From Fimenecus sp963624605 (GTDB taxonomy: Bacteria; Bacillota; Clostridia; Oscillospirales; Acutalibacteraceae): a DNA stretch of 28,289 nt. Below are positions 21,608 to 28,289 of this stretch, piece after piece. A program made the position numbers and the translations under genes. Every line of letters starts with the position of its first letter. Within the stretch, counting starts at the first letter, position 1. The stretch lies in the NCBI GenBank assembly GCA_963624605.1, contig CAVFQD010000017.1, forward strand, positions 1-28,289, read 5' to 3'. The notes under the pieces are model-generated. The model had not been told where the DNA came from. It ran no database searches and was given only the letters and a program-made list of their open reading frames with translations.

Positions 21608-22524
21608 TGTATGATATAATTGTTGTCGGCGCAGGACCTGCGGGGCTTACCGCCGCATTGTACGCCGTGCGTGCAGGCAAGAGCGTATTACTGCTTGAAA
21701 AGGCAAATTACGGCGGGCAGATGGCTTTTTCGCCGAAGATTGAGAATTTCCCGAGCTATAAGGAAATAGGCGGCTATGACCTCTCGGAGAGTATTTACGA
21801 ACAGGTCACTGCGGCAGGAGTGCAGTACTGCGAGGAGTCGGTTTGTAAAATTACCGACATCGGCGGTATAAAGGAAGTCAGAACCGAGGAGGGCGCATAC
21901 AGCGCCAAGGCGGTTATATTAGCGACGGGAACACGGCACAGAACTCTCGGGGCGAAGAACGAAAAAGAGTATTCGGGCAACGGCATATCCTACTGTGCGG
22001 CTTGCGACGGCGCTTTTTTTAAGGATAAAAGCGTTGCGGTCGTTGGCGGAGGCAACTCTGCGGTGCAGGAGGCGCTGTATCTCAGCGACATTTGCAAAAG
22101 CGTCACTGTTTTACAAAATCTGCCCGAGTTTACCGCAGAACCGAGGCTTTGCGAGCGGCTGAAAGAAAAAGAAAATGTCAGCCTTGTTTTCAACACCGTT
22201 GTAACCGAATTTACGGGCGACGGCGAAACGCTTTCGGGCGTTATGACCGAAAACACCGAGACAAAGGAAGCTTCGGAAATGTCATTTGACGGTGTGTTTG
22301 TCGCAATCGGTCTCAAACCCGACAATGAGGCTTTTAAGAGCCTCGTCAAGCTTGACGAAAACGGATATATCCTCTGCGACAGGGATATGAAAACCGACTC
22401 GGACGGTATTTTTGCGGCAGGGGATTGCACGGCTAAAAAAATACGGCAGATAACCACCGCAATGGCGGACGGAACAACGGCGGCGTTTTCTGCGTGCCGA
22501 TATGTTGACGAAATGAACAAATAA
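21607..22524 (+). CDS. trxB: thioredoxin reductase-like NAD(P)/FAD oxidoreductase
   Basis: A 305-residue flavoprotein that transfers electrons from NAD(P)H through FAD and a disulfide. FAD motif GAGPAGLTAALYA near residue 8; redox site CAACDGAFFK near 133 (usually CATC); nucleotide-binding VVGGGNSAVQEA near 148; FAD-closing FAAGDCTAKKIRQITTAMAD near 275. Two adjacent ATG codons, 21604 and 21607, are possible; GAGGT at 21596-21600 spaces better with 21607. It follows the CPNC protein by coupled translation and is the last gene of the prmA-linked run. A bidirectional terminator follows. Confidence 0.92.
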   Translation: MYDIIVVGAGPAGLTAALYAVRAGKSVLLLEKANYGGQMAFSPKIENFPSYKEIGGYDLSESIYEQVTAAGVQYCEESVCKITDIGGIKEVRTEEGAYSAKAVILATGTRHRTLGAKNEKEYSGNGISYCAACDGAFFKDKSVAVVGGGNSAVQEALYLSDICKSVTVLQNLPEFTAEPRLCERLKEKENVSLVFNTVVTEFTGDGETLSGVMTENTETKEASEMSFDGVFVAIGLKPDNEAFKSLVKLDENGYILCDRDMKTDSDGIFAAGDCTAKKIRQITTAMADGTTAAFSACRYVDEMNK

Positions 22525-22567
22525 AAAAACACGGTAACTTGAAGCTAAGCTACCGTGTATCTTTTTG
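22523..22567. terminator. bidirectional intrinsic terminator
   Basis: ACACGGTA (22529-22536) pairs with TACCGTGT (22551-22558), and inner CTT/AAG extends the stem past one mismatch. CTTTTT follows at 22561 for the plus strand, and the A-run at 22523-22528 gives a T-run for the minus-strand S-component gene. Confidence 0.85.
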
Positions 22568-22574
22568 CGTATGT

Positions 22575-23168
22575 TTATCTGTTTGTTTTGCCTGCGGCTT
22601 GAATAATTCTTACGACTATCGGGCAAAGCACGATGTTTGTAAGCAGCTCAAACAGGAAGTTAAGACCTACAAAACCGACAAGCATATATTTTGTAACGCT
22701 TACAAAGCCTGCGCCGACGCCCCATTCCTTTACTGCGTCAAAAAAGAAAATGCGGCAGCCTAAAAGGAAAACGCCCGTATTTGTAACGGGAGCCACGATT
22801 GCCGCAGCCATTGTCGCAAGCGTGATGTTTTTCTTTTTAAGGGCGTCAAATACAAGACCTGCGAAAAGTCCGCAAAGCACACCCTTAAGAAGCACCGTAA
22901 TAACCGTGCCGGGCACGCTGATTGCAAGAAATGTTGCCGCGTCACCCGAAATCAGTACAACCGCACCGAATACAAGACCCAACCATGCGCTGACAACGGG
23001 TCCGCAGAGAGCCGCACCGAGAACAACGGGAATAAGTATCAATGAAATCGAAAATGCTCCGAATTTGATTGATGCGCCGACCGCCTGCAATACAATAACG
23101 ATTGCCGTGAGAATACCGCCGATTGCAAGGTTAAGCGTCTGCCTTTTGTCGAATTTTTTGTTTGCCAT
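22575..23168 (-). CDS. ECF transporter S component, probable pantothenate transporter (PanT)
   Basis: A 197-residue protein with about six membrane helices, the size and pattern of ECF S components. It has FSISLILIPVVLGAALCGP, then a long helix with GLVFGAVVL and NTGVFLLGC. It has no ATPase or EcfT beside it, so it would use a shared energising module (group II style). The gene directly upstream on the same strand is coaX, which phosphorylates pantothenate; this pairing is the reason for the pantothenate call. The start has AAAGGAG six to eight bases upstream. Substrate is an inference; S-component family membership is stronger. Confidence 0.75.
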   Translation of the reverse strand: MANKKFDKRQTLNLAIGGILTAIVIVLQAVGASIKFGAFSISLILIPVVLGAALCGPVVSAWLGLVFGAVVLISGDAATFLAISVPGTVITVLLKGVLCGLFAGLVFDALKKKNITLATMAAAIVAPVTNTGVFLLGCRIFFFDAVKEWGVGAGFVSVTKYMLVGFVGLNFLFELLTNIVLCPIVVRIIQAAGKTNR

Positions 23169-23195
23169 AATAAAACTCCTTTCGCTGTTGCCCCT

Positions 23196-23303
23196 TTATG
23201 GCACGGAAATTTCCTCGGGTGCAACGCTTTTTAATTTATATCGGTTGCGCTTTAAGGGGAGCGAAACCGTAAAACAGCCGTTCGGCACTGTGATATTACG
23301 CAT
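23196..23303 (-). other. 35-codon ORF in the coaX-S component gap, possible leader peptide
   Basis: The 181-base gap 23169-23349 contains, on the minus strand, an ORF of 35 codons starting MRNITVPNGCFTVSLPLKRN, ending 27 bases before the S-component start. The reading frame is also open upstream into the end of coaX. A possible ribosome-binding site (AAGGCGTGAG) lies about 9-18 bases before the ATG. No family is recognised. It may be chance coding sequence; no clear riboswitch or promoter was found here. Confidence 0.3.
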
Positions 23304-23349
23304 TGCGCTGTAACTCACGCCTTGCAAACCGTTTTTTATGAAATGAAAA

Positions 23350-24114
23350 TTACTTGCTGTTTTTGTCGTAAATAGCCTTTAATCCTTTTAAGATAAGGTC
23401 GTTATCATAGATTATATCGTGCTTGCACTCCTTGATAATGAAGGACGAAAGACCGCCTGTCGCCACAATCGTAACAGGCTTGCCGACCTCTTCTATGAAG
23501 CGGTCAATCATACCGTCCACCATAGAAGCCGTGCCGAGAATAACTCCCGACTGCATACATTCGACCGTATTCTTTGCACATGCTCTGCTCGGTGGGTTGA
23601 GTGCTATTGTCGGAAGCTGTGAGCTTGTCTCTGTAAGGGCGTTTAATGAAATGGCGATACCCGGGGCGATAAGACCGCCGCAAAATGCTTTCTTCTCATT
23701 GACAACATAAAGCTTTGAAGCCGTACCGAGGTCAACTACAAAGGCGGGAAGCGGATAATTCTCCGCAACGCCCACCGCGCCTGCCGCAAGGTCTGCGCCC
23801 AACTGCGCGGGATTGTCTATCAGTATGTCAAGACCCGTTTTAACGCCGGGGGCGAGGATGGTGCAGCTGTTGCAGATAGGCGAGATAGCTTGCTTTACCG
23901 TGTTTGTAAGCTCCGGTACAACGGAGCTTATTACGGCACCGTCAATATGTGAGGTGTCGACCTTATGCAATGTGAATATGTTTGAAAAATTTATTGCATA
24001 TTGGTCGGGCGTGAGGCTACGCTGAGTTGCAAGCCTTGAAACAAAGACGAGCTTGTCTTTGTCAAACACGCCGAATGTAATATTAGTGTTTCCTATGTCA
24101 ATTGTAATAATCAT
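23350..24114 (-). CDS. coaX: type III pantothenate kinase
   Basis: Phosphorylates pantothenate in the first step of coenzyme A synthesis. A 254-residue ASKHA-fold protein, normal length. Start MIITIDIGNTNITFGVF carries the phosphate-binding Asp-x-Gly-Asn-Thr; GADLAAGAVG near 105, VVDLGTASKLYVV near 125 (usual DFGTATT), GGLIAPGIAIS near 145, and ATGGLSSFI near 220. GGTGATTA precedes ATG 24114. Upstream sequence has TATTAT near 24131-24136 on the minus strand but no good -35, so the promoter is unclear. The gene is followed by the predicted pantothenate S component. Confidence 0.96.
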   Translation of the reverse strand: MIITIDIGNTNITFGVFDKDKLVFVSRLATQRSLTPDQYAINFSNIFTLHKVDTSHIDGAVISSVVPELTNTVKQAISPICNSCTILAPGVKTGLDILIDNPAQLGADLAAGAVGVAENYPLPAFVVDLGTASKLYVVNEKKAFCGGLIAPGIAISLNALTETSSQLPTIALNPPSRACAKNTVECMQSGVILGTASMVDGMIDRFIEEVGKPVTIVATGGLSSFIIKECKHDIIYDNDLILKGLKAIYDKNSK

Positions 24115-24139
24115 TTAATCACCGCAGTAAGTATAATAC

Positions 24140-24170
24140 AAAAGCGGCCTTGAAATCAAGACCGCTTTTT
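24140..24170 (-). terminator. intrinsic terminator of the secreted-protein gene
   Basis: AAAAGCGG (24140-24147) and CTTG (24149-24152) pair with CAAG (24157-24160) and CCGCTTTT (24162-24169) with one mismatch and an AAAT loop. It lies 20 bases past the stop of the gene ending at 24190. Confidence 0.8.
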
Positions 24171-24189
24171 ATTTTCAGATAATTATTTT

Positions 24190-25008
24190 TTATTTATCTT
24201 CGTTCTTTTTTCTTGTAAGAACAAGGACTGCACCTGCAACAGCAGCTACGCCTGCAACAGAAGCAACCGCATAGTCGCCGGTCTTAGCGGTAGCGCCTTC
24301 AAAGTCTGTTTTATTGCTTGAGCTGCTTGAACTGCCTGAGCTTGAACCTGAATTTGAATTTGAATTTCCGCTGTCATCGCTGTCGCCGCCGCCGATACCG
24401 ATTTTGTCAAGGATTTTGGAAACAAGATCCTTGATTCCGCTTCCTGCGTTGTCAATATCGGGGAGAGTGATGTCGCCGTTACCGTTGAAGAGGTCGGAAA
24501 TCTTGTTATAGGTTTCCTCGTCGATGATTCCGGCATCCTTTGCAGCGTCAAGAATTTTCTGTGCTTCCTCTGCGGGAAGATCCTTGATGAGAGCATAAAT
24601 CTTCTGAGCCTTTTCGGTTGCCGAAAGAGAGCTGTCCTCAATAATTGACTTCATCTGGTCGAGGATTTCCTGTGTTTCGTCCTGCTTCTCGGATTCTTTC
24701 TTGTCAATGATGGAAATCATTGTGTTGTAAAGATCATCGTCAATGATGCCGTTGGTGCGGAGAATTTTAGCCGAGCTGCGAAGATCGTCCGTAGTATCTG
24801 CGCCGTTTTCTTCAAGAATTGAAATAATTTCCTTTGCAACAGTCTCACGCGCCGTATCCGAAGGGTTAGCGCCGAGGTCTTTAACAACCTCTCTGATGGA
24901 AGCTGTTGTCGAGCTTGTGAATGTAAGATCCGGAACCGCCGCAAAAGATGCAACGCACATTGAAAGGATCAAACAAATCGAGAGTAAAACAGTAGCAAAC
25001 TTTTTCAT
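24190..25008 (-). CDS. secreted, surface-anchored helical protein with sorting-signal-like tail
   Basis: A 272-residue protein of unknown function. The signal peptide is MKKFATVLLSICLILSMCVA ending near ASFA (residue 23). Residues about 30-190 are helical and acidic, with repeated EIL/ILD/IID-containing segments (SSAKILRTNGIIDDDLYN near 102 and AQKILDAAKDAGIIDEETYN near 155 look like copies of one motif). A Ser/Gly/Asn-rich linker (about 203-235) leads to AKTGDYAVASVAGVAAVAGA, a hydrophobic helix and the basic end RKKNEDK. That layout is a cell-wall sorting signal, but the pentapeptide reads ATAKTG rather than LPxTG. No sortase is nearby. AGAGGT precedes ATG 25008; a strong promoter lies upstream. 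Confidence 0.8.
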   Translation of the reverse strand: MKKFATVLLSICLILSMCVASFAAVPDLTFTSSTTASIREVVKDLGANPSDTARETVAKEIISILEENGADTTDDLRSSAKILRTNGIIDDDLYNTMISIIDKKESEKQDETQEILDQMKSIIEDSSLSATEKAQKIYALIKDLPAEEAQKILDAAKDAGIIDEETYNKISDLFNGNGDITLPDIDNAGSGIKDLVSKILDKIGIGGGDSDDSGNSNSNSGSSSGSSSSSSNKTDFEGATAKTGDYAVASVAGVAAVAGAVLVLTRKKNEDK

Positions 25009-25072
25009 AAATAATTACCTCTGAAATGCTTAAATTTTTTCGACGGACATACTCCGCCGTATTTTCTATTTA

Positions 25073-25101
25073 ATGATACAATATTTTAGCAAGGTTGTCA
25101 A
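25073..25101 (-). promoter_or_regulatory. strong sigma-A promoter of the secreted-protein gene
   Basis: On the minus strand: consensus TTGACA (25101-25096), a 17-base spacer and TATCAT (25078-25073). The leader of about 58 bases contains a small hairpin (GGCGGA with TCCGTC, at about 25057-25041) ahead of the ribosome-binding site. Confidence 0.65.
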
Positions 25102-25114
25102 CATAAAAAAGCAT

Positions 25115-25161
25115 AAATTTATAAAAAATATACCCGTGAGATATAAAACAAATCACGGGTA
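25115..25161 (-). terminator. intrinsic terminator of the acyl-ligase/PlsC gene
   Basis: TACCCGTGA (25131-25139) pairs with TCACGGGTA (25153-25161); TATTTTTTATAAATTT follows on the minus strand. It lies eight bases past the stop at 25170. Confidence 0.85.
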
Positions 25162-25169
25162 TAAAAGCC

Positions 25170-27734
25170 TTATTTCATTGCCTTTGCCTTGTCCTGCAAG
25201 GAAAGGATAGCCGATTGAACCTTGTCGGAAAGCTCCTGTGCCGAGAGCCCCTCAGAGCTTATCGGGTCGCCGAAAAGAACGTTTATTTTGAACGGCTTCA
25301 TATGCTTCCAGTCAAAGAAGCGCATTATTTTTCTGCCCTTTGGGAAGGTCTCGAACGCGCCGTCAATATATACAGGTATAACGGGCACACCCGTGTCCGC
25401 CGCAAGCACGCAGGCGCCGCTTTTCATTGTTCTGAAAATACCGTCCTCGCTTCTTGTTCCCTCGGGATGAACGACAACGCACCAATCATTTTTCAGCTTT
25501 TCGCAGATGCTGTTCATGGTGTTCATATTCATACCGCTTCTGTCAACGGGCACCATACCCGTTGATTTTATAAGCTTTTTCAGGAACCAATTATCCTTGA
25601 ACAGCTCTTTTTTAGCCATAACGCAGGTCTTTTTGTATCTCTCCTTACTCATAGCCGAAGCGACATACAAAAAGTCGATTGCAGAAACATGGTTTGCACA
25701 GACCACAAAGCCCTTGTCGGATTTCATAACCTCGTCGCCGTAAAAATGTATGCGGTAGACCGATTTCGCAAGATTCTTGAAAAAGGCGAAACGCCTGTAA
25801 TCGGAGTTGTCCTTGTCCTGCGGATAAAGGCTTGCGTCGATTTCCTTTACGACAGCCGCATTTTCTTTTCCCTCGATTATTTTTGCAATGTCGCCGACGG
25901 TCATCGTATCGCTGTAATACGGCTCGATGTTTTTACCGAATTTATCCTCAATCTGCACTGCGAGATTGATGGCGGAGAGCGAGTCTATTGCAAGATCCCT
26001 GAAAATAACCGTGCTTTCGGAGATTTCGTTTTCGTTTGCGTTTGCGACCTCGCAGACCGTTTTGATAATCTGCGATAATGTACCGCCGTCCGAGTGCTCG
26101 GGCTTTACGGCTTGCTTTTTAATGCCGTTTCTCTCGTCAATTGCCGCCTGCTTCAATAAAAATCTCTTTGGCTTCTGGATAGACGTCCTCGGTATTTCAT
26201 CGACAAAGTGGAAGTGAGCTATCTTCATATATACGGGAAGATTTACCGCAATTTCACGGAAATGCTCCTTGATTGCATTTTCCGTCTCTTCGTTGAATTT
26301 ATCGGGTATTACAAAGGCATGAACCTCGTCATAATCCGCATTTTCGGCTGGAACGCCGCAGATTACGAATTCCTTGACATGCTCAATGCCTATGTATTTT
26401 TCCTCAATATCCTCGGGCGTGGCCTTTTTGCCGCTTGCAAGGACTATGTTTTCCTTGCTCCTGCCCGTTACGGAGTAAAAGCCGTTTTCGTCAACCGATA
26501 CAAGGTCGCCCGTCTTGAACCAGCCGTCGTCCGTAAATGCCTCTTTTGTGAGCTGTTCGTCTCTGAAATAGCCTTTCATAAAGTAGGGGGACTTAATAAG
26601 CAACTCGCCGTCGTCGGTAATTTTTGTCTTTATATCCGGATACGGAACGCCGCAGGAGTGGGTGGTAAGATTCTCGGGACGGTTTCCTATGGTCGGGATA
26701 TTGGTTTCGGAGGCACCGTAGGTAATTATAAGGTTAAAGCCTGTGCCGTAAAAGAATTCCGCAACCTCCTGCTTTGTCGGAGCGCCTGCCGTGCACAGAA
26801 ATTCAAGTGAGCCGCCGAAACCGTCGTGTATGCTCTTGAAAAGCTTTTTACCGAGCATATTGCCGTTTTTTCTGCGCTTTTTAAGACAAATCGGAAAAAA
26901 GGTATTGAACATAATCCTTGTCAAAGCCTTTGAATTGATTTTCTTAATTATCTGCGTCATAAACAGCTCGTAGGCTTTAGGAACGCCGAGGAAAACCGTA
27001 GGATGATAGTCATTGAACGCACCCAGGATTGCGTCTGCGCTCATACCATCTATATAGTATGCGTCTGCACCCGTGAGCGCAGGTCCGAGCATAAGGCAGA
27101 TAACGCCGTAGATATGACTGTTCGGAACGATTGAAAGATACCTGTCGTCTTCGTCAAGACCCTGAACATTAACGGTCATTCTCGTGGTGTTGATAAGCGA
27201 GTCGTGATAGTGCATAATAGCCGCAGGCTTTCTTGTAGTGCCCGAGGAATAAATTATCGTCGCAACCGAGCTGTCGCCGTCGGGAGTTTCGGGAACGGAG
27301 TCGGAAATTTTCTTTACGGAGCCGTCAAAAATCACACCGTTGTAAATATCAAAAACGGGGAGGGGATAATCCGGTAATTTTCCGAGCTTTTCATAGCAGC
27401 CTGCGGAAGCCGCAACCGCTCTCGGGTCGGCTCTGTCGATAAATTCCTTTATTTCGGCGCCCGTGAGCGAGGCGTCTATGAGCACCGAGGTGCAGTGAAG
27501 CTTTGAAACAGCCAAAAACGCTATAACCCACTCGGGCATACTCTCTGACGCTATGGCAACCCTGTCGCCCTCCTTTAATCCGGAGGAGCGGAGAATATCC
27601 GCATATGCGTCCGCCTTTTTGAGCATTTCTCCGTAGGTGTAGGTTTCAAGTCTGCCGTCGGAAAATTTCTTTGCAAGCGCCCTTTTGTCGGGGTGGACGG
27701 AATTAACCTTGAGTACTTCTTCATAGATGTTCAT
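25170..27734 (-). CDS. fusion of acyl-CoA/ACP synthetase, acyl carrier domain and PlsC-type acyltransferase
   Basis: An 854-residue protein. Domain 1 (about 1-530) is an AMP-forming ligase: A3-type loop IIYSSGTTRKPAA near 160, GASETNIP near 345, GYFRDEQLTKEAF and DDGWFKTGDLVS near 400, and the catalytic Lys region RTSIQKPKRF near 540. Domain 2 (about 570-645) is an acyl carrier module with the phosphopantetheine Ser in DLAIDSLSAIN. Domain 3 (about 665-850) is a 1-acylglycerol-3-phosphate acyltransferase with NHVSAIDFLY (HX4D) and HPEGTRSEDG. Reading: a free fatty acid is activated, loaded on the carrier and passed to a lysophospholipid, like Aas but with its own carrier. The carrier does not occur in Aas. 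Follows a HAD phosphatase gene by 31 bases. Confidence 0.92.
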   Translation of the reverse strand: MNIYEEVLKVNSVHPDKRALAKKFSDGRLETYTYGEMLKKADAYADILRSSGLKEGDRVAIASESMPEWVIAFLAVSKLHCTSVLIDASLTGAEIKEFIDRADPRAVAASAGCYEKLGKLPDYPLPVFDIYNGVIFDGSVKKISDSVPETPDGDSSVATIIYSSGTTRKPAAIMHYHDSLINTTRMTVNVQGLDEDDRYLSIVPNSHIYGVICLMLGPALTGADAYYIDGMSADAILGAFNDYHPTVFLGVPKAYELFMTQIIKKINSKALTRIMFNTFFPICLKKRRKNGNMLGKKLFKSIHDGFGGSLEFLCTAGAPTKQEVAEFFYGTGFNLIITYGASETNIPTIGNRPENLTTHSCGVPYPDIKTKITDDGELLIKSPYFMKGYFRDEQLTKEAFTDDGWFKTGDLVSVDENGFYSVTGRSKENIVLASGKKATPEDIEEKYIGIEHVKEFVICGVPAENADYDEVHAFVIPDKFNEETENAIKEHFREIAVNLPVYMKIAHFHFVDEIPRTSIQKPKRFLLKQAAIDERNGIKKQAVKPEHSDGGTLSQIIKTVCEVANANENEISESTVIFRDLAIDSLSAINLAVQIEDKFGKNIEPYYSDTMTVGDIAKIIEGKENAAVVKEIDASLYPQDKDNSDYRRFAFFKNLAKSVYRIHFYGDEVMKSDKGFVVCANHVSAIDFLYVASAMSKERYKKTCVMAKKELFKDNWFLKKLIKSTGMVPVDRSGMNMNTMNSICEKLKNDWCVVVHPEGTRSEDGIFRTMKSGACVLAADTGVPVIPVYIDGAFETFPKGRKIMRFFDWKHMKPFKINVLFGDPISSEGLSAQELSDKVQSAILSLQDKAKAMK

Positions 27735-27765
27735 AATAAAATCCCACGCCTTTCAAATAATAAAT

Positions 27766-28289
27766 TTATCGGTAAATCTCGTTAAAATCAAATTCTTTTC
27801 GCTCTCCGTTGGGCATAATATGAAAGCAGCGCTTCCCGAGGGAAAAAATCGGCTTGTCATTTTTGAGACTGTCCGAATACACGCACATTACTCCAACCTT
27901 GTCCTCGCCGAATTTTTCGTAAAATCTGCGAACCTTTTCCTCGTTGCGGCAGTTTTTGCAAAGCAAAGTGCCCGTTTTTCTGTCGTGCCTTGTACACAAA
28001 AGATATTCAAACCCGAGCCTTTTCTGTATCTCTTCAAGCAGAAAATCTGGGCTTGCGCTTATCACTATCGAAGCCCTTTCCCTGTTTTCCTTTAAGAACC
28101 AAGGGAAAATTTTCTTTTCGTATTTATCCCAGAATTTATTGACTGCCTTATCAAGGTCAATAAATCTTATAAAACAGAAAATGTGCTTTTTGAATTTGTC
28201 AAGCTTTATGATATGTAACGCAAAAAGCAGGGCGTCAACAATATAAAAGGGGAGAAGAAGCAGCAGATACGGATAATTGAGAAAGCAAA
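27766..28289 (-). CDS. HAD-IB family phosphatase, N-terminus cut by the window edge
   Basis: At least 174 residues of the C-terminal part of a HAD-superfamily hydrolase; the frame stays open to 28289, so the start and the catalytic DxD motif are outside. Visible motifs: motif II in IVISASPDFLLEEIQKRLGF, a Lys in the CKNCRNEEKVRRFYEKFG region for motif III, and motif IV as YSDSLKNDKPIF. A hydrophobic segment at the visible N-terminal side (YLLLLPFYIVDALLFA) is typical of the cap region of this clostridial subgroup. It is immediately upstream of the acyltransferase fusion, which suggests lipid metabolism, for example removal of a phosphate from a phospholipid intermediate; this is inference. 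Confidence 0.85.
   Translation of the reverse strand, partial: CFLNYPYLLLLLPFYIVDALLFALHIIKLDKFKKHIFCFIRFIDLDKAVNKFWDKYEKKIFPWFLKENRERASIVISASPDFLLEEIQKRLGFEYLLCTRHDRKTGTLLCKNCRNEEKVRRFYEKFGEDKVGVMCVYSDSLKNDKPIFSLGKRCFHIMPNGERKEFDFNEIYR

Noticed and set aside
22633..23313. 226-codon plus-strand ORF spanning the S-component gene
   Set aside because: Antisense to a good six-helix protein; Pro/Thr/Arg-rich with no start signal.
23169..23349. Riboswitch before the S-component gene
   Set aside because: I found no recognisable conserved core of thiamine, FMN, cobalamin, or preQ1 types and no terminator hairpin with T-run in the gap.
24121..24160. coaX promoter overlapping the hairpin at 24140-24170
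   Set aside because: TATTAT is present on the minus strand but the nearest TTGATT is only 15 bases away; too weak to list.
1..28289. CRISPR array, tRNA or rRNA, integrase or transposase
   Set aside because: No regular direct repeats with spacers, no cloverleaf or rRNA-like segment noticed, and no mobile-element protein among the reading frames.

Overview
The window looks like chromosomal DNA of a spore-forming, Gram-positive anaerobe of the class Clostridia, most likely an Oscillospirales/Ruminococcaceae-type gut bacterium. Evidence: the order rpsT-gpr-spoIIP, a spoVAE gene, two ECF vitamin-transporter loci, a type III pantothenate kinase, strong Shine-Dalgarno sites, sigma-A type promoters with 17-base spacers, and short palindromic repeats of a kind common in gut Clostridia. 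This placement is inferred from gene content; no database was consulted. No rRNA, tRNA, CRISPR array, prophage or insertion sequence was seen. There is no gap over 300 bases without a gene.

Layout. 1-202: repeat-like palindrome and a hairpin. 203-2050 (minus): a DHHW-type protein and a metallophosphoesterase, divergent from a D-Ala-D-Ala carboxypeptidase at 2147-3535 across overlapping back-to-back promoters. 3586-5221 (minus): N-acetylglucosamine-6-phosphate deacetylase and a YfcE/MJ0936-type phosphodiesterase. 5280-6266 (plus): three tightly coupled unknown small proteins behind a sigma-E-like promoter. 6417-9864 (minus): a membrane protein, a large flavin/iron-sulfur ene-reductase, and two half-size TauE/SafE permeases. 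9909-13730 (plus): a PH-domain membrane protein followed by a complete ECF transporter (EcfT, fused EcfA-EcfA, S component). 13731-13950: terminator and palindromic repeats.

13951-14817 (minus): aldo/keto reductase. 14922-15275 (plus): spoVAE with a sigma-G-like promoter. 15329-15508 (minus): a 59-residue membrane-anchored protein with a Cys-Ser-Cys-Cys motif. 15658-15915 (minus): rpsT. 16044-18292 (plus): gpr, spoIIP and a small membrane protein. 18335-22524 (plus): yhaM-type exoribonuclease, DUF2804 protein, prmA, a CPNC thioredoxin-like protein and a thioredoxin reductase. 22575-24114 (minus): an ECF S component (probably pantothenate) and coaX. 24190-25008 (minus): a secreted surface protein with a sorting-signal-like tail. 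25170-28289 (minus): a three-domain acyl-ligase/ACP/PlsC fusion and, cut by the window edge, a HAD phosphatase.

Themes are sporulation (gpr, spoIIP, spoVAE, possibly the 5280-6266 triad), envelope and lipid metabolism (carboxypeptidase, NagA, acyl ligase/acyltransferase, DHHW protein), vitamin uptake (two ECF systems, CoaX) and redox (ene-reductase, thioredoxin pair, aldo/keto reductase). The best candidate for something undescribed is the 5280-6266 triad, because it combines three unknown coupled proteins with a sigma-E-like promoter in a sporulating genome.
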